Positions 12,650-23,983 of a DNA stretch of 64,000 nt are shown here, in pieces. Made by a program: the position numbers and the translations under genes. The stretch's first letter is position 1, and every line of letters begins with the position of its first letter. Origin of the DNA: Termitomyces sp. T153 (Eukaryota; Basidiomycota; Agaricomycetes; Agaricales; Lyophyllaceae); assembly GCA_018296165.2 (NCBI GenBank), contig JACKQL020000022.1, positions 372,001-436,000 on the forward strand, in the 5' to 3' direction. The notes below the pieces were generated by a model that did not search any database, had not been told where the DNA came from, and saw nothing but the letters and a program-made list of their open reading frames with translations.

Positions 12650-13590
12650 AGTATTGCATGCTTAGGAGGATTCAACAGCTGCTCATTATTCTGGACATGT
12701 CAGGGACTTCTGGAACTTCTGCCAATTGCTTCACATTCCAGAGCAGGCTAGATTACCTGCATCGGAGGATATTGTCTGTCTCGACACAGCTTCTATGGCA
12801 GGAAAGATTGGTGGGGGAACAGCTGCAGGTAAAGTCATGGGATTGAGGGCTTGGCACATTGCACACAACCTACCCTGGCTGGCCATCTCTGAGATTGAAG
12901 TATGTCCTGAAAGGCATTGAGAACCTGTGGCCGCTTGAGTCAATTTGCCCAGAGAAAGCACCTGTATTGTGTGCTATGTTAGAATGTGTGAGTTCAGCTC
13001 TTGGCTTGTCACAGGCAGAAGATGCATGTATCTAGGCGATTATGACCATTTTGTTTTGGGCATAGATATGCCTGGGAGAGATCATGACACCACGACAAAC
13101 ACATTTTGACACCAGGGCTGTGCCCTTGTGGGCTTCATTTGGTCACCCTAATTGTTCGGGTTCTCATACCCTGCACCTACCAAAGACCAAGCGAGGAGGA
13201 CAGAAAGGAGACAGTGATCATTACCAGACAAGTCAATCCCCTTGATCCCATCCTGGCTTTGGAGAATCATGCTGCTATAAACAGACACCGCAGGAATGAC
13301 CCTCTTGCATCTTGTCTGAAGTCACCTTCCGTTCATATTCACCTCTCATAGGATGTTGAAGAGGGTGAACCCAATTCTGACATCAGCTGGTTTCCCACCC
13401 ATCAGTGGACATTGTTTTTGAATTGGTGGAACAACTACGTTATTGCTTTTGGGGGTTCCTCCGGACATTGTTAGGCTGTTGACGTTGGACTTCCGATTCA
13501 TTCTTGCGTTACTGGCGATCATTGGAAGTGATTGCTCCAATATACGTCGAACTATTGAGACCTATCTTTTCCAACTTGAGTCGACGTTAG
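12650..13590 (+). pseudogene. Tyrosine recombinase of the YR retrotransposon
   Basis: Consecutive fragments include PASEDIVCLDTASMAGKIGG, GLRAWHIAHNLPWLA, a degraded first-arginine box (FWA-stop-ICLGEIM, where the family has QIRLGE), HLPKTK, a degraded H-x-x-R box (GHCF-stop-IGGTT, stop TGA at 13419-13421), then GVPPDIVR and, after a frameshift, RWTSDSFLRYWRSLEVIAP. The two catalytic arginines are lost through changes that look like CGC to TGC and CGA to TGA. The segment after 13430 keeps CpG and good coding quality. Confidence 0.75.
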
Positions 13591-14486
13591 CCTTTGGGTG
13601 GGGGATCCTCTGGCTCTGCGCTCGCCGTCGGCTTTCCTGGAGGGGTATCAAATTCTCGGCGTGCAGATGACCCCAGGCTCATCGTGCTTTAGAGTACAGG
13701 AACCTCACACCCACCATAAGACATCGTGTGTAGACGATAGCGATAAATTTATTATGGTTATCTAACACATTAAGGAGCGCAGGGAACAAGCACGACAATT
13801 GTATCCTGGAACTTGGTCATATCGGAGTCCGGACATACTTCGAGACATATCCAGTGAGCTCAGCGAATCTTCCCTTGTCTTGATTAGTCGATGATCTGTC
13901 AAAGCAGGTAAAGTAGAGGCAATGTCTGAATACGGAAAAGGATACTAACTGCCCTTCGTCAGGGTTGGCTCAACTTGAAGGTTAAATTAATAGTTTCCTA
14001 GGCAGCATAGAAGATATAGGATTGTCGGTTGTCCTGGGTTTGAAATCCTGTGTCACAAAAACCGTCATGATTGGAGTATTGCGACACTGGCCAGATTTCC
14101 CCAAGTTCGGACGATAATGATAGGAGACAAGGGGCATTGTCTTGAAGCTTTGACATTAACATATACAGAAGTCTGATTAAGGATGACTCGAAGGTAAGGG
14201 AATCTGTCGGCCAGTGGTGACCGGTGGAGAATTTGAAGAATTGGTGAAGAGTCGCGTATATCCGATTCTTTCTAACTAGGAAAAAACTTCGTTCGACAGT
14301 CGTTCTACCGCAGTCAGTCTTTCAGGTGTGATATAATTAATTTGATGAAGCATATAGTCAAGACCGATCCCACGCATCATACAGTCTCCTTTGGAACTTG
14401 GAAAGTTTGAGTAAAGCGTTAAGGTTTTAACCTTGTTGAGAGACTTCAAATATCCACATATCCAACTTTCCCACCGTCACTGTTGG
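13591..14486. other. Intergenic, end of retrotransposon to PLPBP promoter
   Basis: No gene is recognised. The segment before 14487 should contain the promoter of the plus-strand PLP-homeostasis gene. The right terminus of the retrotransposon must lie near its start but no terminal repeat could be paired by eye. Confidence 0.4.
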
Positions 14487-15506
14487 ATGGTACCGTCTCG
14501 ATCGGCCTTTCGGCCTATCTTCCTATCACATCGCTTCTTGTCCACGCCTGCAAATCAATATCGTGCAATGTCAGCATCCATAGAACGTGCAGCAGAAGTA
14601 TCTACCTCCCTTGCAGAAATTAAATCTCGTGTCCAAGGACTTGCTGCTGGATGCACTCGCACTCCGACGTTGGTTGCGGTATCGAAATATAAACCGGCTT
14701 CCGATATCTTGACTTGCTTTGAGGACGGGCATTTGGATTTTGGAGAGAATTATGTGCAGGAGTTGGTTGACAAGGCTGAAGCTGTGTGTAGTGGCCAACT
14801 TTGTGATCCTTTGAATGTCGATTTATCATCTTGTGCGTTGTTTCGTTTTACAGCTTCCTGCAAAAATTCGCTGGCACTTCATAGGAACGCTTCAGTCAAA
14901 TAAGGCTAAGACACTGGCAGGTGGGTATTAGAGGATGATAACCCGCGCATATGATCTAGATCTTCTGTTCTTTCAGCAATACCAAATCTCCATACAGTTC
15001 AAACCCTAACATCTTCCAAGACCGCCAAAGCACTAGACAAAGCACTACCACCACAGCGCACAACGCCTCTCAATATTCTTATACAAGTCAACACTTCTGG
15101 CGAAGACGCCAAATCCGGGTTGCTTCCTCTCTCCTCCGCATCAGAAGATAACATCACATCGGAGCTGTTCAAACTCGCAAAAACGGTGATCACCGAGTGC
15201 CCGAGACTGCATCTCCAAGGTCTGATGACGATAGGATCGTTGGAACAGAGCCTTGATGCGAAGGAGACGAAGGAGAATCCGGATTTCGAAACGTTGAACG
15301 AGACGAAGGACGTGTTACAGAAGTTGTTGGCGAAGGAATTGGAAGGACAGCCAAACAAGTGGGGAGAAGAGGGGAGGTTGGTGCTTAGCATGGGTATGTC
15401 AAGTGATTTCGAAGCGGCATTGAAGGCTGGGAGTGATATTGTTCGTGTGGGTACTGGGATATTTGGGGATAGGGTCAAGAAAACAGCACAGCTGCCGACA
15501 AGTTAG
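14487..15506 (+). CDS. PLPBP: Pyridoxal-phosphate homeostasis protein (YggS/PLPBP family)
   Basis: Three exons, join(14487..14783,14854..14920,14977..15506), encode 297 aa. The introns are 70 and 56 nt with GT-AG ends. The protein is an alanine-racemase-like TIM barrel that binds PLP and buffers free vitamin B6; it has no known catalysis. Visible family motifs are TLVAVSKYKP (the Lys in VSK binds PLP), DFGENYVQEL, WHFIGTLQSNKAK, LQGLMTIG, LSMGMSSDFEAAL and GSDIVRVGTGIFGDR. The ATG at 14487 adds a 27-residue basic, Arg/Ser-rich leader (MVPSRSAFRPIFL...RFLST) that looks like a mitochondrial targeting peptide. The next ATG at 14568 (MSASIER) would give the usual cytosolic form of 270 aa. Both could be used. 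The ORF end abuts the converging ALG12 gene by 116 bp. Confidence 0.93.
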
Positions 15507-15622
15507 AATATCATTCTGTATAGATTTACGGATCTACATGTGATTTACAGATTTACCTGTGTAGTAGAAACACTTATTTATCGTCCGTAGTTGATCTTTT
15601 TTGGAGGATATAAATCATATAT

Positions 15623-17643
15623 CTAAGTTTTCAAGATTGACTCTTTGCGCTGCAAAATCCACAACTTCTCCTTCCTAATCATCTTTAGCACTCCCAAAAC
15701 TCTCTCCCCGACCCCCGATCCCTTCTTGACCTTCTCCTTTTCATTATTATTCACGAAATCCCTCAACGACCTCCAATCAACAACCCATTTGTCAAAACCT
15801 GCCACACTCGTCACGACGTCCCAATGTTTCTTCACTTCCTCATCCGGTCGCTGTTCAACTATCATATGCGTGATAGACCTTTGACCAGTAAGTGCGGAAA
15901 TGGTAAGGTGTTCTGATTTGTCATATATCCATGGTGGGTTGGGGAAGACGTGTGCAATGGAAGAGTTGACAGTGGGCATTCGCAGATAGTCCGGGAAAGG
16001 GGGTGCATTGGACTGTAGGAAGAGGGATGCGCCGGTTTGAGCGGCAAGATTGGATATATGGACATGCATATGGGCGGAAGCTATGGAGAGAATTGAGTGG
16101 GGCCAAGTGAGAATGAGAGCAGCGAAAGAAGTCTTACAATATTCGGATACGGGGTAGAGCTGATGGAATAGAGTCAGGGCAGTGCCACCTGGGTAATTGT
16201 TAATTGAGGTGAGTGTAAGGATGTAAGTCAGGAGGATGTTGGTCCCGAAAGGGAATATGAAGATACAGAGTAGGAATAGGTTACTGCGGGTGAATAAGGA
16301 TGTCCTGTTGATTCATTGAGTTGGGTTCAGGTTAAGAGAGAGGGAGAATGTACAGATGTCTCAAACCGAGGGCAGCTGCAATATTAAAAACGGGCACAAC
16401 ATAGACTATAAATCGCCATTCCTTGTGGCCGAGTAAGCTGAGGAGGCCGACAAACATGATGAATGGGTAAAGAAGTCTGCGGATGCGCAGGTCTTGATAA
16501 AAACCTATGATGGAAAGCGGAAGGGAGGAAAGTAGAAGCTTTGGGAGGTGCAAGGTCCAGTAGGCGTACACCGGGGAGGTCTACGAAACAAGGGACTATT
16601 ATCTTAGAATTCATAATTACTTAGGGAAGTGGTGTAACCTTACACCCCATTCAACACTCTTGCCTTCGTAGACGTTGAAGTAGATTCCCGAGAATTCAGG
16701 CCAGAGGTATGGTTTCCCCCAGAAGTAGGAATCGACGAACATGGTCAAGGCTGTCCGGTATTTGTTGATATATGTGATTGGTCAAAAGTGGCGATCTGAC
16801 ACTTACCTAGTGACGCCAAACCAGAAATCACTCCGACTGCTATGATTTTCCTGAGAGTGAGATATTTGAAGAACAGCGAATGAAGGGCAACAGGCCCGAG
16901 TAGTAACAAAATTTCCCCGCGGAGAACAACCGTTGTGAATGTCAGAATGGCTATAGCTGTGGCATTATTTGAGGATTTGAAAGATACTGGAGATCTATCT
17001 GTAAGAAATGATAGAGCAATATTCACTGGCCCATCGCATTTAGTAACAGACTTCAGGGTCCGTAGGATGATTTACCAGGTATCAAAGCAAACATGTTGGG
17101 CAGGGTCCTTCCCATCCAGAACGGAAGATGAAACTGTGTTATACTGAGTAATGTAAAGTAGACGCTGGCGGAGGAGCCAAATCGACGTGAGACGGCGCGT
17201 CGGACAAGGCAAAGACTAAGTGCGTTAGCTGTTGCAAGCGTGAGCCGGACTGAGAGGTGTGAGACACAATTGTTTGAGGAAGAGTGAAGAACGCTAACTC
17301 ATTATTTGGAGATCTAGCTTCTCCAAGGAACCGTCCATGTTGCCCACCAAAATGAGAGGCATTGAGGCCCATGCCAGGAGAATGCTACCTATAAAAGTCC
17401 GTGGAACGGCACCTGGGAAGATTTTGTGGTCAAACTACCAAAGCCAAGTCATGAGAAGGAGGAAAGTAGAGTGCTCCTGATCAGAAAAGGGCGTACATTT
17501 GGAAGGGCGCTTCGCCCGACGCCGTACGAGAGGACATCATGAGTCGCATGAAGATTGAAGCTTTCCTCAACTTTGGTATAGGGCGCGAGAAGGACGTGAG
17601 CCCATCCCGCCAAGTTCAAGAGAAAGTCCAAGAAATGGATCAT
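15623..17643 (-). CDS. ALG12: ALG12, dolichyl-P-Man alpha-1,6-mannosyltransferase
   Basis: Eight exons, complement(join(15623..16080,16138..16304,16354..16580,16644..16750,16807..17025,17076..17249,17299..17434,17497..17643)), encode 544 aa with all introns 49-63 nt and in-frame junctions. This GT22 enzyme of the ER membrane adds the eighth mannose (alpha-1,6) to the lipid-linked oligosaccharide for N-glycosylation. The ALG12 signature PYTKVEESFNLHATHDVL is at 21-38, followed by FPGAVPRTFIG, TQFHLPFWMGRTLPNM, DSYFWG, VEWGTSPVYAYW and GHKEWRFIVYVVP (312-324), with many hydrophobic membrane segments between. Length agrees with the family. The chosen start, ATG at 17643, is followed at once by a hydrophobic segment. 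It converges with the PLP gene. Confidence 0.93.
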
Positions 17644-19013
17644 CCCGTACGTGTTCAACTGGCGCCTCTGTGCTCTGTAAAGTCAAAGAGTTTCTAACTT
17701 CCCTGGCATAAAAGCAGTGACACGTTTGTTTCTCTTGATTCCATATATGGGTGTATGAAGATAAGATTAGATGCTCTCGCTTGCCAGTGCGAAATTTCAT
17801 TTTCCTTCTGTTACTACGACACGAATCTCTTCGCTCGTCCGAATTTAATATGAAGGACACGCATACAAGTTGCAGTCTCCGCAGAAGCTCAAGCATGCGC
17901 TGGAAACCGTATACTACGTAAGTACTGCAAGGATACATGCTGTCTTGATGGCCGTCGTAACCGGGATTATGAGGATTCAGATCGTTTTGCATAAGGCTAT
18001 GTAGCTGACATGCGGCTTCTATGACGGGGCTTGGTACCTCGGAATAAACGCACTTTCGAACGTTCATCCCACGCCGACACGGTTCACCATGAAAGCCTGT
18101 CAAGACCAGATTCTGGCAAGCGCTCCGTGCTCTATGTAGAGCTCAATGGTAAACGAATTACAGTTATTCTCGAACCTTATGAAGCTTCCTCCTTGGCGGC
18201 ATATGACTCCTATCAATTTACTGGATCGCGTTTTCACACATCAGCAAGAATCTCGTCAGAGACGGTTGAAATGGGTTTCCTAAAGAGGTAGCGGAGCATT
18301 TCGACTCACTAGATCCTCTGGAGATCCTAATTCAGCAGTCGCAAAGAACGTGGCTGAATCGTGCGAAAATCTCACGGAGCTCGCAAGGAGTTGCTTTCCT
18401 CAACTCGTGTCGACTTAGATTTACCTCGATGACGCGCTTCGTCCCTACTCTTGCGCTTTCAATTCCATGCTTTTTCAATTCCATGTTTCCAAGTAATACC
18501 TCTGCAAGTAAGCTTTGTGAAATTCATGCGGAATGATTCTTTGTCGACGCAAAGATCGACGCCGAAACAACAGGTCGACATACTCATCCTAGAACCTCTT
18601 CGTGAGGTCACTACTCGTGGTCCATTTTTCATCATCAACAGTGGGCTTGATGGTTGTATGACTGAAGACCAATGTGATATTTTGGCGAATCCTCACGTCT
18701 ATCAGTGCCTTATGTGCTTTTATGTTGCTGTGTCTCCCACTTGGATCGTAACCAACCTGACTTTCGGAATCTCGATGCTGTTGTTTGCAGCACGAATCAA
18801 TCATGCCACACATCAGGAAGGTGTTTGTAACTTGAGGGATGGGGTGCTGGAAGGAAACTTGCGTTTCACTCCTAGATTTCACTTCCAGTCCATTTTCTTG
18901 ACGTGTGACTGAAGAAGCATGATGAACCATGTCTGATGGACAGAGAGTGAGTAAACGCGTGACGACCTGAGATACGCTTGTATACGCGTGCCAACTCGGA
19001 GTGACATAATAAG
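17644..19013. other. Intergenic with ALG12 upstream region
   Basis: The first few hundred bases should carry the ALG12 promoter. Open frames on both strands (minus 17567-18103, plus 18031-18291, plus 18451-18912) show no family motif and largely overlap one another on opposite strands. CpG content is normal for host DNA. I could not support a gene. Confidence 0.4.
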
Positions 19014-19610
19014 ATGGCTCAGCGCGCTCTGGAACCTTTCGTCAGCTTCAACACAAAGAGATTTCATCACCAGCTGGCCAAACCTGGCGTAGTGGAGATT
19101 TTCACAAATAATTTCTACAAACGTAACCATTCCAAGATTGATCTTCATCTTCCTGTACTTACCCAACAAGATATAGAGTTTGCGAAGGCTATTTTAGTAG
19201 CTAGTTTGCAAAAGCGTCGTTTAGGGATGCCATAAACCGATGAAGACGTCTTGCTGCCGCAAAACGAACAGGCGAGTTATGTTTCAGGCCGACTGGATTA
19301 TGTTTTGATCTTGAGCTCCTTCTTGCTGGGATTACTGAATTTCGGGGGTGACAGGTGCAATCAATACGTTTACACACATTCTCACCCGTCTGATGGTAGA
19401 TATATCAATGAGATATTCCAGGCCGCGACCCCGGAGGAGCGTTGTGCCTTCCACCTGGAACCTATGAGCAAGCTACCGATGTGTTGTTTATTGAACTCGT
19501 ACCGGACAGTTTGGAACGTTCAGCGCTCACTGTTCAGACGTTCTAGCTTCCAAGATCGTCTCAAGAGAATGGTAACGAGTGCGTATAAACTTACCGTGAG
19601 ACTTTGGTAG
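19014..19610 (+). pseudogene. Possible broken hypothetical gene
   Basis: From the ATG at 19014 (good context AAGATGG) one frame stays open for 199 codons except for a single TAA at 19233-19235. The product would read MAQRALEPFVSFN...KRRLGMP, then after the stop TDEDVLLPQNEQASYVSGR...LTVRLW, ending TAG at 19608. No family is recognised. It could be a pseudogene, a gene with an intron hiding the stop, or chance. It lies just upstream of the ABC transporter on the same strand. Confidence 0.3.
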
Positions 19611-19743
19611 TCGCATCTGGACGCTAATTATCCTTGTTTGTTTCGGACCACGACCGGTCTGTACGTCAGCTGGAGTAAGCGCGTAACTTGGCATTCATCT
19701 GGCCTCAACCACTCCACACGACCGGCTCGCCACGAGTCGGGCA

Positions 19744-22700
19744 ATGTCGTCCACCTTGCGTTATCTATCATTACTATTGTCAATTACACTTGCATTTGCG
19801 GGTAACTACACAAGAAGAAGCTGGAATAATGAAACATATGGAATATCGGCAAGTCAACTCCTAGTTCATATGGTATCACGCGTCGATTGACCTTGAAGAC
19901 AGTCATTTTCATCATTAATACCACCAAGTGAGTGCAATCATGTCATTTTGGATGCTATTGTACTAAAACTTTTCAGAGGATTGCCCACCATGCTTCAACT
20001 GTTTATTACCGGCGTTTAACTGTGGTCAATATGGAGAGTGTAATCAATACGATGGACAGTGCAAGTGTCCACCAGGATGGGGAGGGATCGATTGTCTCGT
20101 GCCTCGTGCGTATAGCTTATGGTAGCTCTTCAATTTGCCGACTTGACTTGTCAGAGTGTGATTCACTTGCGGATGGCATCCACCGGCGTTTGAGAGAACC
20201 TGGAGAAAGCTGTGAATGTAAGGAAGGATGGGGAGGTATTAATTGTAATGGTACGTAATAGCTCGCAGGACTAATCATGTTAACTGTCTAACTAGAGAAC
20301 AGTATGCAAGAATGACAACTCATGTATCGGATTTCCGCTTGAGGGTAAGCTTTCGGCTTTGGACGGAGGCGACTATGCGGAAGTTGGAAATATGACCTGT
20401 TACAAGGGCGGGGAGACTGTATTCAATAACCACCAGATGTGCAATGTTACCAGTCAGTTTTCCTTCCGCTGTCTCCTACAGTAGTATCTTATGTTGTCTG
20501 ACTTTTGATGTAGACCGTAAAATTCTAGACATGCTCCCCGGACGTCCACCGCAGGTCACATTCAGCTGCGAGAAATCTGACCGGACTTGTTCTTTCCAAT
20601 TTTGGACAGCTGAAGTCGAGTCTTTCTACTGCGCGCTGGATGAATGTGACTCGGAAATCAAGCCAGGCTATGATACCAACTCGACGATATACGCTTGTGA
20701 GAAAATTAAGTGCAGCTGTGTGCCGGGCAGGTTTATTTGTGGAGAGAATGGGAGTGTTGGTATGTCGCATGATTTGTGTCAAGCTTGGTAATGACGTTGT
20801 CGGTGTAGATATTGGCGAGTTCTTGAAAGAGGAGATCAAGGGCCCTGCATCGTTCTCTTGCGTATCTGGGAAAGGATGCAAGTTTGAGGAACCTGCGATG
20901 AACGATCTCATCGACAGTATCTTCGGCGACCGCTATATTACCTTGAGTTGCGAAGGTGGCGAATGTTTGCACTACTCTCAAGTTCCGGGCTACGTCGTAC
21001 GTCGATAGAGCTTTGTTCTATGTGTAACTTAACTTCAATCCTCGGTTCAGCGACCTCACAAGCCCGACAACAGGCTATGGCTCGCACTTAGTGCCGCAAG
21101 TGCCATCCTGTTCGTCTTAATCACCTCAGTAGGTAAGTCTTCGTACCATTCTCCATATGGTAGGAAATCTCATCTCGCCCTCTCAGTCCTCTGGTACGCC
21201 GGCCAAAACGGCGGTGGCGACTATGGCCAGATCCGTCTCCCAGATAACGAAACCGCGAAACTCATGGCAGACCACGTCCCCGCCTCTCTGCATTTTTCCT
21301 CCCTCTCCTATACCCTGGGCCCCAAGGTGATCCTCGACAACATCTTCGGGTCCGTTAAACCCGGACAAGTAATGGCGATCATGGGCGCCTCAGGAGCGGG
21401 CAAATCGACATTACTTGATATGCTTGCCCGGAAAGGCAAGCGTGGAATGGCGAGTGGGATGACGTTGGTCAATGGGCGGGAGGTCGCGGATGCAGAATTC
21501 AAGGGCGTGATGGGATTTGTGGATCAGGAAGATACGTTGATGAGTACGTTGACGGTGTATGAGACGGTGCTTTATAGTGCACTGTTGAGGTTGCCAAGGG
21601 AAATGAGTTTTGAGGCGAAGAAGTATAGGACGTTGGAGACGATGAATGAGTTGGGGATTTTGGGGATCAAGGATATGAGGATTGGGGAGAGTGGTAAGTG
21701 AATGGCGTGATTCTTGGGTGTTGCGATGACTTATATGTGTGGATGTAGGTAGGAGGTCGATCTCGGGTGGCGAGAAGAGGAGGGTGTCGATTGCTTGCGA
21801 ACTTGTGACGAGCCCTTCGATTCTCTTTTTGGATGAACCGACGAGCGGTAAGTGCCCTTCGATCGTAGTACGAAATTTATTGCTGATTTGAATAGGTCTC
21901 GACGCCTTTAATGCCTTCAATGTAGTGGAGAGTCTGGTCTCCTTGGCTCGGAACTACAATCGCACTGTCATCTTCACAATCCATCAACCACGAAGTAATA
22001 TTGTCGCTCTTTTTGATCAGCTCGTCCTTTTGGCTAGTGGGAAACTCGTCTATTCCGGAGAATTCTCCAAGTGCCAAGATTACTTCGCATCCATCGGCCG
22101 ACCCTGCCCGCCTGGGTTTAACATCGCTGACTACCTCAGTATGTGATAGCTTCTTCATCATTATCCAATACATTACTGAACATGAGACGTTGTAGTCGAT
22201 CTCACCATGCACGCTAGCCTTGATTCGAGCGAAGATTCCGATAACGCAAGCCATGAGAGCATCGACAACGAAGCTTTCTCTCCCGTTGAACGTTCCACCA
22301 ACTTAGGCGAAGAAGAGCTCGGCCTGCGTACCGTCCGCACACCACAACCCAGCAGTAACATGACGCATGATGGAGACACAGAGCTCCGCACACGTGCCAA
22401 CTCTATCACTTCCTCGACTGGGCGGTATCTTAAACATAAGACCTCGCAGCTCCTTGAGGCCGTCACTTCCTCTGTAAGCGGTGCGAACAAGCCGATTTCG
22501 GCCAAGCTCGCTGCGTTGGTGGAAGCGTATGCCTCGAGTGAGATTGCGAAGGGGATTAAAGTTGAGACGGAGGAGCTGAGGAGACAGACGATGTTGTCAG
22601 ATAATGGACAGACTGATGCAGGAGTAGAAGGCCAACCAGGGAATGGTACACTACCGGATGTGGCGCTCGAGACGACGCTGTTGAGGGGGAGGAAGAGGGC

Positions 22701-23983
22701 GAGTTATGCGACGCAGTTCAGGATTTTGAGCGGGAGGGCGTTCAAGAATTTATATCGGGACCCGGCGTTGTTAACGGCACATTATGTGTCGTCTATTGTG
22801 CTCGCGTGTAAGTGCTCTTTTGGTGTTGTCGTTTCGAGGGTGTGCTGCTGATCTGCCAACTAGTGATCTGTGGATTATTTTTCCATGATGTTACGTGAGT
22901 TTGTTTTTCGGGTTCTGTGCTTTCGGGCTCAGATATTAATGGCTCTGCCCACAGCAACGATATCGCTGGTTTCCAGAATCGATTGGGTAGGTTTTTATGT
23001 TGTCATTTTCTCGATTGGCTCTCTGGTCTGACGATCGATCGATCTTTAGGCATCTTCTTTTTTACTCTAGCATTATTCGGCTTCTCATGTCTCTCAAGTC
23101 TCGGATTGTTTGCAAACGAACGGATACTATTTATGCGGGAAAGGTGAGCTCACAGTATCTTGAGCATCACGGCCTGATTGATCCTTATTGATAGGGCAAA
23201 TGGATACTACTCGTCGTTCACTTACTTCTCATCCAAGGTATGCCAGCCCTCCCAGTAGTGCTGAATCCACAGTCCAACGACGAATCTAGATTCTCTTCGA
23301 CATCCTACCGCTGCGGCTCGTTCCACCCCTCTTGTTCGGTGGTATCGTCTATCCCCTTGTTGGCCTCGTACCTACCGTCCCTGGCTTCTGGAAATTTTTG
23401 CTCACTCTCGTTCTGTTCAATCTGACGACTGCGAGCGTCGTCTTGCTACTCTCTATCGCCTTCGCAAGCATTAGCGTCGCCAGTCTTGTCGGAACGCTCG
23501 TTATGCTTTTCAAGTAAGGTGGATATAGATCATGGGAGTTTCGTTATTGACTATGCCGTATCCCATCTAGTCTTCTGTTCACAGGTCTGTTAATCAACCG
23601 CGAGTCCGTGATACCCGCAATGCAGTGGCTACACACCATCTCGTTTTTCCATGCCGCATTCGAAGCATTGGCCGTGAATGAACTCCGATATCTACAGCTT
23701 AAGGAAGTCAGGGTAAGAGTTCTCTCATTCAATTTACTTTTCATGGATTCATCACCTTGGTCAGTATGGTGTGGAGCTCGATGTCCCGGCAGCCACTATT
23801 CTCTCCGTATTCGGATTAAGAGCACAGGTCAAGTCCTTCAATATATGTTTTGTATCCGATGACTAAATCCAGGTTGTTCAGTCCTTCTGGTGGCCAAACA
23901 TATCTCTCCTTGGGATCTTCTTTGTAGTGTTTACCTCGGGAAGCTTTGTCATCCTCCACTTTTTTGTCAAAGAGAAGCGGTAG
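19744..23983 (+). CDS. ADP1: Adp1-type ABC transporter (ABCG half-transporter with EGF-like domain)
   Basis: Twenty exons, join(19744..19848,19903..19927,19977..20105,20155..20250,20303..20452,20514..20759,20809..20996,21051..21132,21187..21693,21749..21847,21896..22138,22196..22807,22864..22894,22955..22986,23050..23143,23195..23237,23290..23513,23571..23712,23765..23827,23873..23983), give 1073 aa, about the length of yeast Adp1. Order: signal peptide ([15 protein letters not shown]), Cys-rich EGF-like lumenal domain ([32 protein letters not shown]), membrane span about 322-346, then the nucleotide-binding domain with Walker A GASGAGKS (407-414), signature ISGGEKRR (514-521), Walker B ILFLDE (Asp538-Glu539) and switch His572. 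A 200-residue charged linker and an ABC2-type membrane domain follow, ending FFVKEKR. The first intron uses a GC-AG pair; the N-terminal 45 residues are the least certain part. Substrate unknown. Confidence 0.92.

Larger units (their letters stand above)
8195..13590 (+). mobile_element. Decayed DIRS/Ngaro-like tyrosine-recombinase retrotransposon
   Basis: Fragments lie in the order expected for a YR retrotransposon: a Gly/Arg- and Pro-rich ORF1 start (8195-8960), a gag-like region with a zinc-knuckle-like Cys cluster (9827-10727), reverse transcriptase-RNase H (10841-12110) and a tyrosine recombinase (12650-13590). All are on the plus strand and broken by stops and frameshifts. No integrase of the DDE type is present. 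Terminal repeats were not found, so both boundaries are approximate. From about 9420 to 13400 CpG is strongly depleted, while both edges keep CpG, suggesting that decay was focused on the body or that the edges are host sequence. Confidence 0.72.

Noticed and set aside
13990..14060. tRNA-like stretch GTCCTGGGTTTGAAATCC
   Set aside because: Only the T-loop-like word is present; no matching acceptor, D or anticodon stems could be drawn.
17567..18103. 178-codon minus-strand ORF upstream of ALG12
   Set aside because: It overlaps ALG12 exon 1 in another phase and has no family motif; it probably covers the promoter region.
20341..20385. GTAAGC donor inside the ABC transporter exon 20303-20452
   Set aside because: The implied intron would be about 40 nt, shorter than the others, and the reading through it is clean and fits the family.
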